Below are positions 49,753-60,538 of a DNA stretch of 64,000 nt, one piece after another. This DNA is from Candidatus Vallotiella adelgis (GTDB taxonomy: Bacteria; Pseudomonadota; Gammaproteobacteria; Burkholderiales; Burkholderiaceae), in the NCBI RefSeq assembly GCF_020541305.1, contig NZ_CP047396.1, positions 1,054,001-1,118,000 of the forward strand, written 5' to 3'. Made by a program: the position numbers and the translations under genes. The notes under the pieces were generated by a model, which saw only the letters and a list, made by a program, of their open reading frames with translations, did not search any database and was not told the origin of the DNA. Within the stretch, counting starts at the first letter, position 1, and the number at the start of each line of letters is the position of its first letter.

Positions 49753-50400
49753 TTGCAAGTTAAACTAATCCCTGTCACTGCCCTCATGCAAAACTGCTCG
49801 CTGCTTGTGTGCAAACATACGCGCAGCGCTGCTATTGTAGATCCGGGAGGAGATCTAGAGTTGATCCAGGCCCAGGTAAAAAATCTCAACGCGAGCATAG
49901 AAAAAGTGTTGTTGACACACGGCCATGTTGACCATTGTGCAGGGGCCTTTACATTAGCAAGCTACTACGGCGTGCCGATTGAAGGGCCGCATCCAGATGA
50001 GCAATTCTGGCTGTCATTGCTGCCGCAGCAAAGCGCGTATTTTGGATTGCCGACAACGCAAGCGTTCCAGCCAAGCCGCTGGCTACACGATGGTGATATC
50101 GTACAGTTCGGAAATGAGATGCTGAGGGTTCTTCATTGTCCCGGACATACACCGGGACACATTGTTTTTCTCAGTCAAAAGCATCGACTTGCACTAGTCG
50201 GCGACGTACTGTTTTCGGGATCGATTGGGAGAACAGATTTTCCACGCAGCAATCACTTAGACCTGATCTCGTCGATCCGAAAAAAACTATTTCCGCTTGG
50301 TGATGACGTACGATTCGTCCCGGGACACGGTCCGATGTCGACTTTTGGCCAGGAGCGGCGCACGAACCCATACGTAGCTGATCACGTTGTTGCCAGTTAA
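49753..50400 (+). CDS. Metallo-beta-lactamase-fold hydrolase (YcbL/glyoxalase II-like)
   Basis: A 215-residue zinc hydrolase. The metal motif [10 protein letters not shown] (HxHxDH) and the later His in HCPGHTPGH, the Asp in [16 protein letters not shown] and the terminal VPGHGP are all present, as in YcbL-type thioesterases related to glyoxalase II. The physiological substrate is uncertain. The start is TTG 49753, because [19 protein letters not shown] matches the family start. That codon lies at the end of one copy of AGTTAAACTAAT, repeated 16 bases later. The exonuclease gene follows after 11 bp, so they form an operon. Confidence 0.9.
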   Translation: MQVKLIPVTALMQNCSLLVCKHTRSAAIVDPGGDLELIQAQVKNLNASIEKVLLTHGHVDHCAGAFTLASYYGVPIEGPHPDEQFWLSLLPQQSAYFGLPTTQAFQPSRWLHDGDIVQFGNEMLRVLHCPGHTPGHIVFLSQKHRLALVGDVLFSGSIGRTDFPRSNHLDLISSIRKKLFPLGDDVRFVPGHGPMSTFGQERRTNPYVADHVVAS

Positions 50401-50411
50401 CGGGATACTCA

Positions 50412-51059
50412 ATGGATGAAATTTATGTTAGTACCGATATCGAGGCTGACGGCCCGATTCCTGGTCCGCATTCAATGCTGAGCTGCGCATCTGCAGCCTA
50501 TACTGCAGACAAACAACTTATTGCAACGTTCTCGGTCAACCTAAACACGCTGCCAGGCGCATCTCCGCATCCTTTTCAGGATGCGTGGTGGAAAACACAA
50601 CCTCGTGCCTGGGCGGCATGCCGTATAGATACACGTTCACCAGAAGAAGCACTTCCCACCTATGTTGAGTGGGTTGAAGCTCTGCCGGGCAAACCTGTTT
50701 TCGTAGCCTATCCAGCTGGTTTTGATTTCACGTTCATGTTTTGGTATATGATGCGATTTGCTGGCCGCTGTCCGTTTTCTTGGTCGGCACTAGATATCAA
50801 AACGCTTGCATTTTCGATAACTGGACTTCCTTACCGAAAAACTATCAAGCCGCGCCTACCAAAGCACTGGTTTGATACCCATCGGCATACGCATATCGCA
50901 CTCGACGATGCAATCGAACAAGGGGCATTATTCTGTAATATACTTTCGGAGTTACGCGTCCGCCAGGCAATGCATACTCAATGGATAGCGGATCGAACAA
51001 ACAATGAATTTTCGAACGTAACATCTCCCCCAATATGCCAGGGGTTGTTAAGCTATTGA
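50412..51059 (+). CDS. DEDD-type 3'-5' exonuclease family protein
   Basis: A 215-residue RNase H-fold protein. Exo I is [12 protein letters not shown] (DxE), an Asp lies in [14 protein letters not shown], and Exo III is [11 protein letters not shown] (HxxxxD). Relatives in Burkholderia keep the same length and sequence ([25 protein letters not shown]). The substrate, DNA or RNA, is not known. It is co-transcribed with the MBL hydrolase. The last 25 residues look non-conserved. A small hairpin (ATACCG...CGGTAT) follows at 51066-51081. Confidence 0.85.
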   Translation: MDEIYVSTDIEADGPIPGPHSMLSCASAAYTADKQLIATFSVNLNTLPGASPHPFQDAWWKTQPRAWAACRIDTRSPEEALPTYVEWVEALPGKPVFVAYPAGFDFTFMFWYMMRFAGRCPFSWSALDIKTLAFSITGLPYRKTIKPRLPKHWFDTHRHTHIALDDAIEQGALFCNILSELRVRQAMHTQWIADRTNNEFSNVTSPPICQGLLSY

Positions 51060-52911
51060 GCTACTATACCGGTGTCGGTATGGTATTGTTAGATCAGCGA
51101 TCTTTTACTAGCTTCACTAATTGACTGTCCCGCTATTGGGTAGACGCCCCATGATACTATGTCTATCATAGGAGACAGCTTAATATTTTTTCGCGTGTGC
51201 GTGTCTCTTACTTTCATAATTTTCTAAAGTTCGCGCAGCGAGTCATCGACTTCTCCTGGGAAGGAGAAGCAACTTAGTTTTGCTCGCAACTATTAATTCC
51301 CACTAATTTGATTATTTGCACTACCACTAGCAGTTTTACTATCTCTCTCGTTTCTAAGAAAGTACAGGGAACCCCGCCTTCGTGATAAGAAGGCGGTTTG
51401 ATGCAGTCGCAGAAATTATAATGTTGAGTGTATTCAGTCGTGCAATTGGACAGGTAAATTGCACGACTGAGAAATACCTTCATCCTAACCGCATAGGTTA
51501 GTCGATGCAAAGGGTTTTTTGATTACAATTACCTAGCGCTAATAGCGTATCCGGGAGACTCCCGCACATCGATGCATTGTATAATCAGTAGGGGTGCTGC
51601 TTTATGCTTGCAGGCTTGATGGGAGGGTACGTCCGCTTATTATAATAAATACAATTACGTTTGATTTATGACCTTCTATTACTAAAAAATGCAATAGAGA
51701 GCGGAACTCTTAGTACTGAATGCATATTTTCAATCTCCCAGAGTTTTTTTGGGAGCTAGCTACTAGCTAAATCGGTAGAAAAGTTCCTATTAAGTCGGTT
51801 GATTAAATATGCTGCTCTGCAGTGGATTGAGAAACTAAAGCCGTTGCTTTAGAACACTATACTAAAAAATCTCGGACAGGATATATATTATATCCTGTCT
51901 ATATTTATATTTATAAAAGTTTATTACATGGTAGTATAAAAAATACTATCTAGAAAAATCACAACTTATCCTCAATTCACCGTATACAGTAATAACGAAT
52001 CCGCCGTTAACTGACTTCTCTTCTGAGGAGAAATCCAGCATGCCCTGAGCTGCCAGGTAACAAAATCAAGATTAATCGGCCAGGCTATCACCCTTCGGTA
52101 TAAGCACAAGTGTTGCTATTCTCGGAATCAATGTAGATTTCTTCTTAAGAATAGACGGACCGTCTTCCGCAAAGACGCGGAGTTTCCATGAGAAAATACG
52201 AAATTGACTCATGCCAAGCTGCTCTATCTTACGGGTTTTCAAATTATGCACTACGTTTATACGTCAGCTATCTAGAATAGCACTCTACGAATCTTGGGAT
52301 CGTATTCTTATTCTAAAAATTAGCTCATGCGGTTAATCTAAAGCTAACTTATAGCCATGACGAACATAGACTTATCCCCGGATAGGATAGTATTTAGAGC
52401 AACGATCGGCTTCGCCCTGTGCCATATTATTCTAATGTCTACTCTATTTTTCTGATTAAAAATTGGGTTAGCCAATGAATGTATTATACTAGAAATCAAC
52501 TTTTGGATAGGACCAGCATACTAACTATAATCTGTGTCGGTATTAGTACCGCATGAAGCATGATACTTGCAAGTATAAACTGCTATGTGACGGACCTGGC
52601 GCTCAAGCAACGAAGCGGGACATGAAAATATATCAGAATAGAGAAGACTGTTGATTAAATAGTCATCTTATGAACAGCATCTGATGCGCGCTACCTAAAG
52701 CTCTCTATCAAGAAAAATTTTTGGATGACGATGATATGAGGAATTTTTGCCCATGTCCGTAGAACGTTGCAAGAGCCGTCATATGCAATTTGATTGTATT
52801 TTCCAGAATATCTAGCCAGTATCTTTTATTGGGTGCATGGCCTGTCTTTATAGAAGCCCGTGGTTTGACATGTTTGTCTTTCGGATAAAACTGATTGTAC
52901 TAGGCTTCGAC
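51060..52911. other. Gene-free spacer (1.85 kb) dense in hairpins
   Basis: Perfect stem-loops occur at 51250-51269 (CTTCTCCT, GGGA, AGGAGAAG), 51374-51396 (CCGCCTTC...GAAGGCGG, then TTTG), 51434-51470 (14-bp stem), 51735-51755 (CTCCCA...TGGGAG) and 51875-51899 (GACAGGATAT, ATATT, ATATCCTGTC). No coding sequence was recognised. Confidence 0.55.
51434..51470. repeat. Perfect 14-bp hairpin
   Basis: TCAGTCGTGCAATT, 9-base loop, AATTGCACGACTGA. No T-run. The nearest gene end is 375 bp away. Confidence 0.75.
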
Positions 52912-53211
52912 TTATGGCAGTATCAAATACTGATCTCGATTTTTTCCGGCAATCCACTTCGGCGGTTTTCCGCGACCTGACCATGTACTTCCGCTGACAG
53001 GATCGCGATATTTTGGAGATACACCAATACGGGGCCGTCCTGTCTTCGCTAATCTTCCTCGGATAAAGCCGATATCGGTCAGAGTTATACCATAATCCAC
53101 CATTTTTTGTTTGATATCACTAACAACTTCATCAAACTCTTTGGCTTTTGCTTCTTTTATTTGCTTTTCCAGTTTTTCACGCTGCGCAAGAAGCTCTTTG
53201 TACGATGACAT
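52912..53211 (-). CDS. H-NS family nucleoid protein
   Basis: A 99-residue H-NS-like protein with an N-terminal coiled coil (LLAQREKLEKQIKEAKAK) for oligomerisation. The C-terminal DNA-binding segment is of the beta-proteobacterial H-NS/BpH3/Bv3F type (GRPRIGVSPKYRDP, GSTWSGRGKPPKWI). Such proteins bind AT-rich DNA and silence it. The ATG has AAGGA about 11 bases upstream. It stands alone in more than 4 kb of AT-rich, gene-free DNA. Confidence 0.92.
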   Translation of the reverse strand: MSSYKELLAQREKLEKQIKEAKAKEFDEVVSDIKQKMVDYGITLTDIGFIRGRLAKTGRPRIGVSPKYRDPVSGSTWSGRGKPPKWIAGKNRDQYLILP

Positions 53212-54808
53212 AGGGGTAGGGGTCCTTGAATGGTAGAACGACTCGATTTTTATCTGTTAAGTCGTTTTAATAGGGTTTACTTTGGAATAGTACTCTACAA
53301 ATTTAACACAAGATGTGACTAAGAAGAATAGTCGATATAAGGATTTAGTATTTAATGGATATTATATTACAAAAGAATGCTTGTTCAACTATCTGTTACA
53401 GCGATCAACGCAGTATAGAATCACTAGTCAAAATCATCCTGAAGCTATTGAAATCGATGCTCAGGTTCAATGTTTTAGATGAATCTCTATGATCTGTACC
53501 CTCGTGTCTTTATTAGTCCAGGTTTCTTAAGTCACTCAGAAGTAACTTGCCGTTCGAGTTGGCGATGAATAATTATATTAATTCATGCACCCGGATGTAA
53601 CCCATTAAGTAGAAGACTACGCATACGTTCGTATTGCGAATAATTGTATATAAAACAACTTGTTGCTACCCGGGAAATCAGTTGAATAGACATAGTTCAA
53701 TATCAATTTCTGAACTTAATACCTGAAAATTATTGTTGAGCTGATTCAAGCGCTATACATGTACGCAAGTCGTACTATTAAAATAAATATTTTTATATGT
53801 CGGATGTTCTGCGATCCAATCAAATAAAACACAAAATCGCTAAATTCTAGATGTCGTGCAACCTCAGCGTAATAAAGAAACCACGAATTCACCAGCCTTT
53901 TCAATTCCTGATTTATTGGCTTAAATGTATAACGGTTATAACTTGTGTGGTATTTCACACGTTAACTGAGTGTAGGCGATATAGTTCCACACGAAAAATG
54001 CGCGAAAAACTACATGTGTGCTAGGTCGGACAACTAGACAGTTTAATGAACCATGGTACAGATTGAGTGCGCAGGATAAGACTGACAGAAAGCAGCGAGG
54101 GGTAAAAATAAATGCGAGTGATTAGTTAGGATATTCAGAATTACCTTTATTAGGTATGTTACTGTTGTTCCAACTCCTCAGAATTAGTCAATATCATACT
54201 CGATGATTTTAGCGTCTTGACAGGCATACGGGTATCAAGAATTCGCAAAATAAGCGATTTAGACGCAGAAAAATTTAACCCCAGCTTCGCTCTTCTAGTG
54301 AGAAGGCATTCTGCTGAATGCACGTGCATTAGAAATTAATACGCCTCGAATTTTCTTGACACTGACACATCCACCCACGCTACGTAGTAATTACCGCATG
54401 CATCCCTATAGTAGGGCGCACACCGCAACTATAAACCATGATAGTTTTTTATAAGCATTATCTTATATGTTGTTGAATTCAAATACATGAACGGTACGCA
54501 ATATATTTATACTAGGCATTGTAACATTACATAGCGCACTACTTTTCAGTATCTAGAGGTTTGATAGTGGTAATATCTTGTTTCGAGTATAGCTAGCCAT
54601 GAGTAGATATTTGGTGCGTGTATCTAGGTACCTGGCTGTTCAGCCGTGGGCAGGCATCCTACTCATGCTTCTATACTATATCTCCTGAATTTTACTACTA
54701 GCCATACCCGTATTGCTCGATGAGAGTGCAATAGTATTAAGTTTAATAGGCAATCGCGAGGGTTCAATATATAATTGAAAGACTATTAATTTCGCAATAA
54801 TTTCACTA

Positions 54809-54838
54809 ACTCTCCCCCGCTTTTTAGCGGGGGAGAGT
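54809..54838. repeat. Perfect 13-bp GC-rich hairpin
   Basis: ACTCTCCCCCGCT, loop TTTT, AGCGGGGGAGAGT, then ATACG. Strong stem, tetraloop, no T-run. Confidence 0.75.
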
Positions 54839-55158
54839 ATACGAGTTATGTTTAGCCAGAACAGCTATTGTATGATTTTTAGATAATCAGTAGTTTCTCA
54901 CCTCTCGGTTAGAACACTAGCCTCTCTGTACTAGCGCGTTTCTGCTACTCATTCTAGCCACCTATCTTATTTAGATACTCGACATCCATTTTTTTCTATT
55001 CGAAGCGCTCATTACAGGATGTAAATCGTATCGAACTATTATCTAATAATTTATTAATTCTAACTTATGTTGCTTAACATATCCTCATGTACTTAGATAA
55101 TAATATTTTATAGCTGTTGCCGCGCGAGATACTTCTTAATATCTCGCATAGCAAATAG

Positions 55159-55198
55159 TAACTATTCTAATATTGACACGCGAATATTAGAATAGTTA
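55159..55198. repeat. Perfect 16-bp hairpin
   Basis: TAACTATTCTAATATT, 8-base loop GACACGCG, AATATTAGAATAGTTA. AT-rich stem with a GC-rich loop. Confidence 0.75.
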
Positions 55199-55231
55199 AC
55201 TCTCTTTGCGCACTTAGCAAGCCTGGACGAC

Positions 55232-55309
55232 ATATTTTTCTGATAAGAATTTCTAAAATAGCGGGAGCAACAGCTAAGATAGACTTTTTGTTAAACATCA
55301 GAAAAATAT
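55232..55309. repeat. 13-bp inverted repeat, arms 52 bases apart
   Basis: ATATTTTTCTGAT at 55232-55244 and ATCAGAAAAATAT at 55297-55309. The intervening 52 bases contain no gene. Confidence 0.6.
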
Positions 55310-55502
55310 ATTCTGTTAAGAGTGGCTATGTTAACATTGACTAAGCCAGGGTGTGCTTGCATGCATGCTTTACTGTTAATAGCGTATTAACTTCGTTATT
55401 TCACCTCTAAATAATGCACTGACGATGCATGCTCAAAAATTGAAATAATGAACACTATATTATCCTTTCTATTCGATTCTTTTGAACGACTCAGAGTCAA
55501 AT

Positions 55503-56201
55503 ATGACTACACATTCGAGATGGCATGATATTGATACCGAAGATGGAAAGTTTCAGGCATATCTCGCACTTCCTCATACAGGTAAAGGTCCAGGGATCGT
55601 TTTAATCCAGGAGATATTTGGGGTTAATCAGCATATCCGTGAAGTTGCTGACCAGTACGCGACAGACGGCTATTTAGTAATGGCACCGGATATTTTTTGG
55701 CGTAGCAAGCCACATATTGAACTCGGATATGCAGATGCAGACTGCAGACGGGGCATTGCACTCATGGAGCAGATTAATCTTAATAAGACGCTACAAGAAC
55801 TTTCTGCAACCGTGCGGGCATTGCGTTCGCTACCGGAACAAAGTGGCAAAATCGCTGCAGTAGGTTACTGCTTTGGTGGAATGCTAGCCTACAACATGGC
55901 CTCGCACGGATTAATAGATGCTGCAGTCGCCTACTATGGTGGTGGTATACAGAACCAGTTAGATCATGCGTCACAGATAGATATACCGATACTGTTTCAC
56001 TATGCTGAGCAAGATACGAATATCCCTCTATCTGCGGCATATCAAGTAAAGGAGTACTTCAAAGGCCACAATAATGCTCAATTTTATTTGTATCCCAACG
56101 CATATCATGGCTTTAACTGCGCACATCGAGCGACTTACCAGCAACGCGCCGCAGCGTTAGCTCATGGACGTACGCTAACTTTTCTAGTCGAGCATCTTTA
56201 G
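55503..56201 (+). CDS. Dienelactone hydrolase family protein
   Basis: An alpha/beta hydrolase of 232 residues. The nucleophile Cys is in VGYCFGGMLAY, the Asp in the AEQDTNIPL region and the His in AYHGFNCAH, giving the Cys-Asp-His triad of dienelactone hydrolases. IVLIQEIFGVNQHIREVADQYA is a family hallmark. I prefer ATG 55503 (MTTHSRWHDIDT). A TTG seven codons earlier is possible. In a symbiont its role is unclear, possibly general ester or lactone hydrolysis. It has no gene within 2 kb upstream. Confidence 0.9.
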   Translation: MTTHSRWHDIDTEDGKFQAYLALPHTGKGPGIVLIQEIFGVNQHIREVADQYATDGYLVMAPDIFWRSKPHIELGYADADCRRGIALMEQINLNKTLQELSATVRALRSLPEQSGKIAAVGYCFGGMLAYNMASHGLIDAAVAYYGGGIQNQLDHASQIDIPILFHYAEQDTNIPLSAAYQVKEYFKGHNNAQFYLYPNAYHGFNCAHRATYQQRAAALAHGRTLTFLVEHL

Positions 56202-56715
56202 CCAACTAAGATGCGGAATAGAGTAGTACGTGGAGTAGCGGGTCGGCGTAGATTACTTTTACCACTAAATAGGATCCAATCTTGCTTCGTCAGCGTCACG
56301 ATATAGCGCTAAAGTAGCAAAAATCGGAGCTGCAACCAGGTTCTAGTTCGCAACTAGTATATAAACCATCGACACCCAAAGCTAATCTGGTTACTGTGGT
56401 CAGTATTTTACAAAAACGAGCTGAAACCGCTATATAGTCCTACGCACAGAAAAAATCGACAATAAATATATTCGGACTGCTTCACCCCTCCAAGCAGGAG
56501 GTATGTTAATTTCTTTGCTTTATAGAGTGTACAATTTTAGTAACCCTAGCTTACTGCGCATCTCTGCCCTGTCTACTATGGCCGGATCGATTTTATAGGT
56601 GAAAACTTAGGTGAGAAAAGCTGTTCCTCTAACTTTCGGAATGTCTGTGCAGGGGTAAAATAAACAAGTATAACTAATTAATTTTATCAGGATTTGATTG
56701 TTATATTTCAACAAC
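56202..56715. other. Spacer between convergent dienelactone hydrolase and cca
   Basis: No coding sequence was recognised. It leads into the 14-bp hairpin at 56716-56746, next to the cca stop. Confidence 0.5.
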
Positions 56716-56746
56716 ACTGATCGCAGTATACTATACTGCGATCAGT
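56716..56746 (-). terminator. Perfect 14-bp stem-loop just after cca
   Basis: ACTGATCGCAGTAT, loop ACT, ATACTGCGATCAGT. It begins 33 bp beyond the cca stop. On the minus strand it is followed by GTTGTTG and not a proper T-run. Terminator or 3'-end stabiliser. Confidence 0.6.
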
Positions 56747-56778
56747 AAAATCCTGGGGAAGTTAGCCGCCGCCGCGCG

Positions 56779-58032
56779 CTACAGCGCCGCCTCCTCTTCG
56801 CGTATTGCAGACTCGACAGCCTGCACGCGTGCTGCATATACAGCATTTTTAATGCAGTATGTCTCGCTGGCTGCACGCTGCGCGATAATAGCACCGATAT
56901 CAACGCCGCGAGCAGCTATTAGCGCGATATGTAGTCTTTCTGCCTGTGGATAAGGATGAGATGTAAAATTTAAGCGACCGCGCAAGTCGGCCTCACAAGC
57001 CTGGATCGCTTGCGCAAACCGAATCGGCTTACGCAGCGCGTCACTGCGCTCTAGCATACAAACTAGCGCATCTGGCCCCATCCTCATCACGCGATGCACA
57101 TTGCTGTGTTCGCGTGCTACTAATACAGCTAAGTCGCGGCAATTTCTGGGAACTCTGAGACGTTTGCATAGTGGAAAAAGCCGCTCTAGGCTACGTACCT
57201 CATGTCCAATATGGCGTGGCAGTACATGGGGTAGCGTATCAGCTTTACCAAGATCGTGTGTGAGTGCAGCAAAACGTACCGGAAGCGAATACTGCTGTGC
57301 CGCCGTATAGTCGATGACCATCATCACGTGTACGCCAGTATCGATTTCCGGATGATAGTCAGCACGCTGTGGTACGCCAAATAGCCGTGCTACCTCCGGT
57401 AGCACGCGCTCTAGCGCACCACACTGACGCAGCACATCAAACATCCGCGATGGCTCATGCTCCATTAATCCACGCGAGAGTTCCTGCCATATACGCTCAG
57501 GTACTAGCATATCGGCTTCGTTATTTGCAACAATCTGCTGCATTAACCTCAGCGTCTGCGGCGCAACAATAAAATCGGTGAAGCGCGCAGCAAAGCGCGC
57601 CACCCGAAGAATGCGCACTGGGTCCTCAACGAAGGCGCCACTGACATGGCGAAAAACATGCGCTTGCAGATCGATCTGGCCGTTAAATGGATCGATCACG
57701 GGTCCGTACAACGTACCATCGAACGACACTGCCCGTGCCATTGCATTAATAGTTAAATCGCGCCGAGCTAAATCTTGCTCCAGTGTCACATTTGGCGCAC
57801 AAAAAAACTGGAAGCCATGATAGCCAGCTGCTATCTTTTTCTCTGTGCGTGCTAATGCATACTCTTCTTGTGTACGTGGATGTAGGAATACCGGAAAATT
57901 ATTGCCTACAGGGCGAAAACCCTGAGATATCATCTGCTCGGGCGTCGCTCCGACTACTACATAATCACGATCTGTAGCCGGTTTGCCTAGTAATTCGTCA
58001 CGAATAGCGCCGCCCACTGCATATATGTTCAT
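56779..58032 (-). CDS. cca: CCA tRNA nucleotidyltransferase with HD domain
   Basis: Cca adds or repairs the 3' CCA of tRNAs. The N-terminal nucleotidyltransferase reads MNIYAVGGAIRDELLG and DRDYVVVGATPEQM, followed by RRDLTINAMA. A C-terminal HD phosphohydrolase domain is present (FAALTHDLGKADTLPHVL), as in the multifunctional class. The product is 417 residues, full length. The one tRNA in this window encodes its CCA, so Cca here probably mainly repairs. In Burkholderia a lytic transglycosylase gene lies next to it, but that interval is empty. Confidence 0.95.
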   Translation of the reverse strand: MNIYAVGGAIRDELLGKPATDRDYVVVGATPEQMISQGFRPVGNNFPVFLHPRTQEEYALARTEKKIAAGYHGFQFFCAPNVTLEQDLARRDLTINAMARAVSFDGTLYGPVIDPFNGQIDLQAHVFRHVSGAFVEDPVRILRVARFAARFTDFIVAPQTLRLMQQIVANNEADMLVPERIWQELSRGLMEHEPSRMFDVLRQCGALERVLPEVARLFGVPQRADYHPEIDTGVHVMMVIDYTAAQQYSLPVRFAALTHDLGKADTLPHVLPRHIGHEVRSLERLFPLCKRLRVPRNCRDLAVLVAREHSNVHRVMRMGPDALVCMLERSDALRKPIRFAQAIQACEADLRGRLNFTSHPYPQAERLHIALIAARGVDIGAIIAQRAASETYCIKNAVYAARVQAVESAIREEEAAL

Positions 58033-59917
58033 TAGTCATTTACTCTCTTGCGGTCATGCGCTTCATGCGTCACTCTAGTCATACAGAGAAGTACTATGTA
58101 CTGCAAATTCATGGATTTAGGTACGTAGGTTCTAGAAAAATATCTGCACAAATTATTTGAGTTTATAAAATAATGACTCATAAACTCAAATATACTAAAC
58201 GCCTCGTTACCTGCACGTAAAATGACTGGCACCTGCTTCAATAAAAAATGACGTATAATGTATACTCTATTTTCCTGATTTTTCCCTAATTTGTTACGGA
58301 ATAAGTTGTATCAAGCCAAGCGCGCTTTCAGTAACTGAGTCTAAACCGTCGAATAGTGCATTGAAGTAAGTCGTATTTAATACAACTCTTTGATCGCGTG
58401 CCCCCCGGAAATGAAATCGTTTCCGGGAAGATTATAATCTCTACTAGGCTAATGTTCTAATTCTACTGCCGAGTTTGGCGGTTTGATCGGTTGTTATAAG
58501 AACCGTCAGTCTAAAAATTAATGATAGATTATCGACAATAGTTTTGTAAGCGACTGTTATCCGAATATTAGTAGTGTGCTTAAGAAAATTTTCTCAGAAT
58601 TATCGTGCTATGTATTGACTAGGCATCGAAACATCTAGCCGATTGAGCGGAAAGCGGAAACTAAGGCATAGTATTACTGATGCATATAATTACTAATAAA
58701 ACATCATGCTTACTTCGCCATCCCATATTGATGGCTAATCTCAGCCTACTACGCCTACGTATTGTACTCGTTTATCTGATAGAACAACGATAAGTAGATC
58801 GGCAGAAATTGTGTTTTTCCGGATGAGAGATGAACTATTACTCGACAATGCTGAGTATACACTTCACGCTCAACTGCGTGAGTTCCCAATGAATCTTCTT
58901 AGACTAATTAGCTATAGAGGTAAAAGTAAAATACAAATACAATTCGTATTGCTGTGCAGAAGTCTATTATCGCTACCTCTCGTAAGCATAGCGCGAGTAT
59001 AATGAAGACTTATATAAGCTGAGACTAAAAGTTAGTAGTAGCTACTTAGTAGGATTTTCTTATTATATCACTAATCTGGTGACCGACTATCAATGCACCC
59101 CATAGCCGCTGGTATTCGTTAATAGCACCTGATCTGATATGACATTAATTCTCCAGCAAAACATATACACTTAAAAAGTGAGCGGATGCGCTCATCAATA
59201 CGAATATCGTTATAACCGGCGCTTCATTGAGTGTGCTGATGTTTAGGATGTATTTTGCGCCCTAGATACAGTAGTATAAAGAGAGGGCAACCATCTCTCT
59301 TATATACTTAACAGCTTAGTCGTCGCTAGGGGCGATTTAACCAGATTAAACACTAGATTCTAGTAATTTTTCTTAATTATAGTCGGATCTACCATCACCC
59401 TTATATATCATCAGCTTCGAACTAGCCGTGCTACATCAGATAAGTACTTAAGTAAATTAGACTGTTGCTTTAGCTAACTACTCGAGCCTGAAGACGTTGA
59501 CATTTATATATTCTTAAGTATAGGCTACGAATATTAATCACAACAAACCATCTCTCTTATGCAGCGTGCTGATCGCTGAGAGATAAGGCATCCTACTCTG
59601 TAATTGCTGAGCCACCCTAGTGTAATGAGATGCAGTACTAGCACCTCATTCACATCGATATGTGTATAACCCCCTAATTATCGAGCATTTGAAACTTTGA
59701 GCGATAGGAACATATAACGCCGACCTAGTTCTCTCTATGCACTACCCTTGCGAAACTGAACGAATTCCAAGTATTTTCTCTTGAGTAGACGAATCTGTGC
59801 TGCCAAGTGCTGCTATACATAGCAAAAAACATCGTTGGCAACTCGACTACGTTTAAACGATATACTAGTCGAGTATATATGACTATTTCTCTTTGCGTTT
59901 AAAGAAGGAGGGTTACA
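58033..59917. other. Gene-free spacer (1.9 kb) in the usual slot of a lytic transglycosylase
   Basis: In Burkholderia the gene between cca and the cyclo-ligase gene is a lytic murein transglycosylase of about 640 codons, similar to the length of this gap. I translated parts of the minus strand and found no transglycosylase sequence. Hairpins lie at 58156-58190 (11-bp stem), 58404-58427 (CCCGGAAA...TTTCCGGG) and 59279-59301 (AAGAGAG...CTCTCTT). A plus-strand frame at 58811-59002 (contains DNAEYTLHAQLREFP) was not recognised. Confidence 0.5.
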
Positions 59918-60538
59918 ATGATCCAGTGCATAGAACGCAAACCAGACTTGTTGATCGCAGAAGCACTTCCTTCGTTGCTGAAGATAGCGTTGCGCGCAGG
60001 GTTGCTAGCTGAACGCGTACGCTTCGCTAGCATGGCGGAGCGTACGCGTGTCGATGTTAAATTGGCGGCGCAACTAACTAATATTCTACAGCGTTATGCC
60101 CCACGTTGCGTGGGGCTGTTCTGCCCGGTTTATGGAGAGTTTGACGCGCGATACATAATTGCGCACTGGCTGTATGGAGACACGGCTCGTCGGGCAGCAT
60201 TACCAGTGATCGTCGCGCCGCGTAGACCGATGATCTACCATACGTGGACACCCGACTCGCCGATGAGGGAAGGGCGATATAAGATTTCTATTCCGATACA
60301 CAAAAATAGTGTCGTACCAGACATGCTGCTTGTGCCATGTCTTGGATTTGATGCGTCACGGTACCGACTTGGTTACGGCGGTGGCTATTTTGACCGGACA
60401 TTGGCAGCATGGCCAACACACGCAAGCCTGCCGGTCACTGTTGGAATCGCATATGAATGTTCGAAAGTAAACTTGATTCCGCACGAAACGCACGATATAC
60501 CACTAGATATTATTGTTACAAATATTAACTGCTATTAA
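59918..60538 (+). CDS. 5-formyltetrahydrofolate cyclo-ligase
   Basis: It converts 5-formyl-THF to 5,10-methenyl-THF with ATP, recycling a stored folate. A strong ribosome binding site AAGGAGG lies six bases before the ATG. The substrate and ATP motifs are CVGLFCPVYGEFDAR and the C-terminal VPCLGFDASRYRLGYGGGYFDRTLA, both typical. The product is 206 residues. The N-terminal basic segment (LKIALRAGLLAERVRF) replaces the usual K-x-x-L-R-R start and is less conserved. The gene stands alone between two empty stretches. Confidence 0.93.
   Translation: MIQCIERKPDLLIAEALPSLLKIALRAGLLAERVRFASMAERTRVDVKLAAQLTNILQRYAPRCVGLFCPVYGEFDARYIIAHWLYGDTARRAALPVIVAPRRPMIYHTWTPDSPMREGRYKISIPIHKNSVVPDMLLVPCLGFDASRYRLGYGGGYFDRTLAAWPTHASLPVTVGIAYECSKVNLIPHETHDIPLDIIVTNINCY

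Larger units (their letters stand above)
53212..55502. other. Gene-free spacer (2.3 kb), the longest in the window
   Basis: No recognised coding sequence. A minus-strand frame at 53746-53958 is not family-like. Hairpins lie at 54809-54838 (13-bp stem), 55124-55147 (GCGAGATA...TATCTCGC) and 55159-55198 (16-bp stem). A longer-range 13-bp inverted repeat lies at 55232-55244 and 55297-55309. Confidence 0.55.

Noticed and set aside
53746-53958. Minus-strand 70-codon frame
   Set aside because: No motif, no ribosome binding site seen and AT-rich composition like the spacer around it.
58811-59002. Plus-strand frame in the cca to cyclo-ligase gap
   Set aside because: Some stretches look protein-like, but no family was recognised, and it is opposite to the expected transglycosylase orientation.
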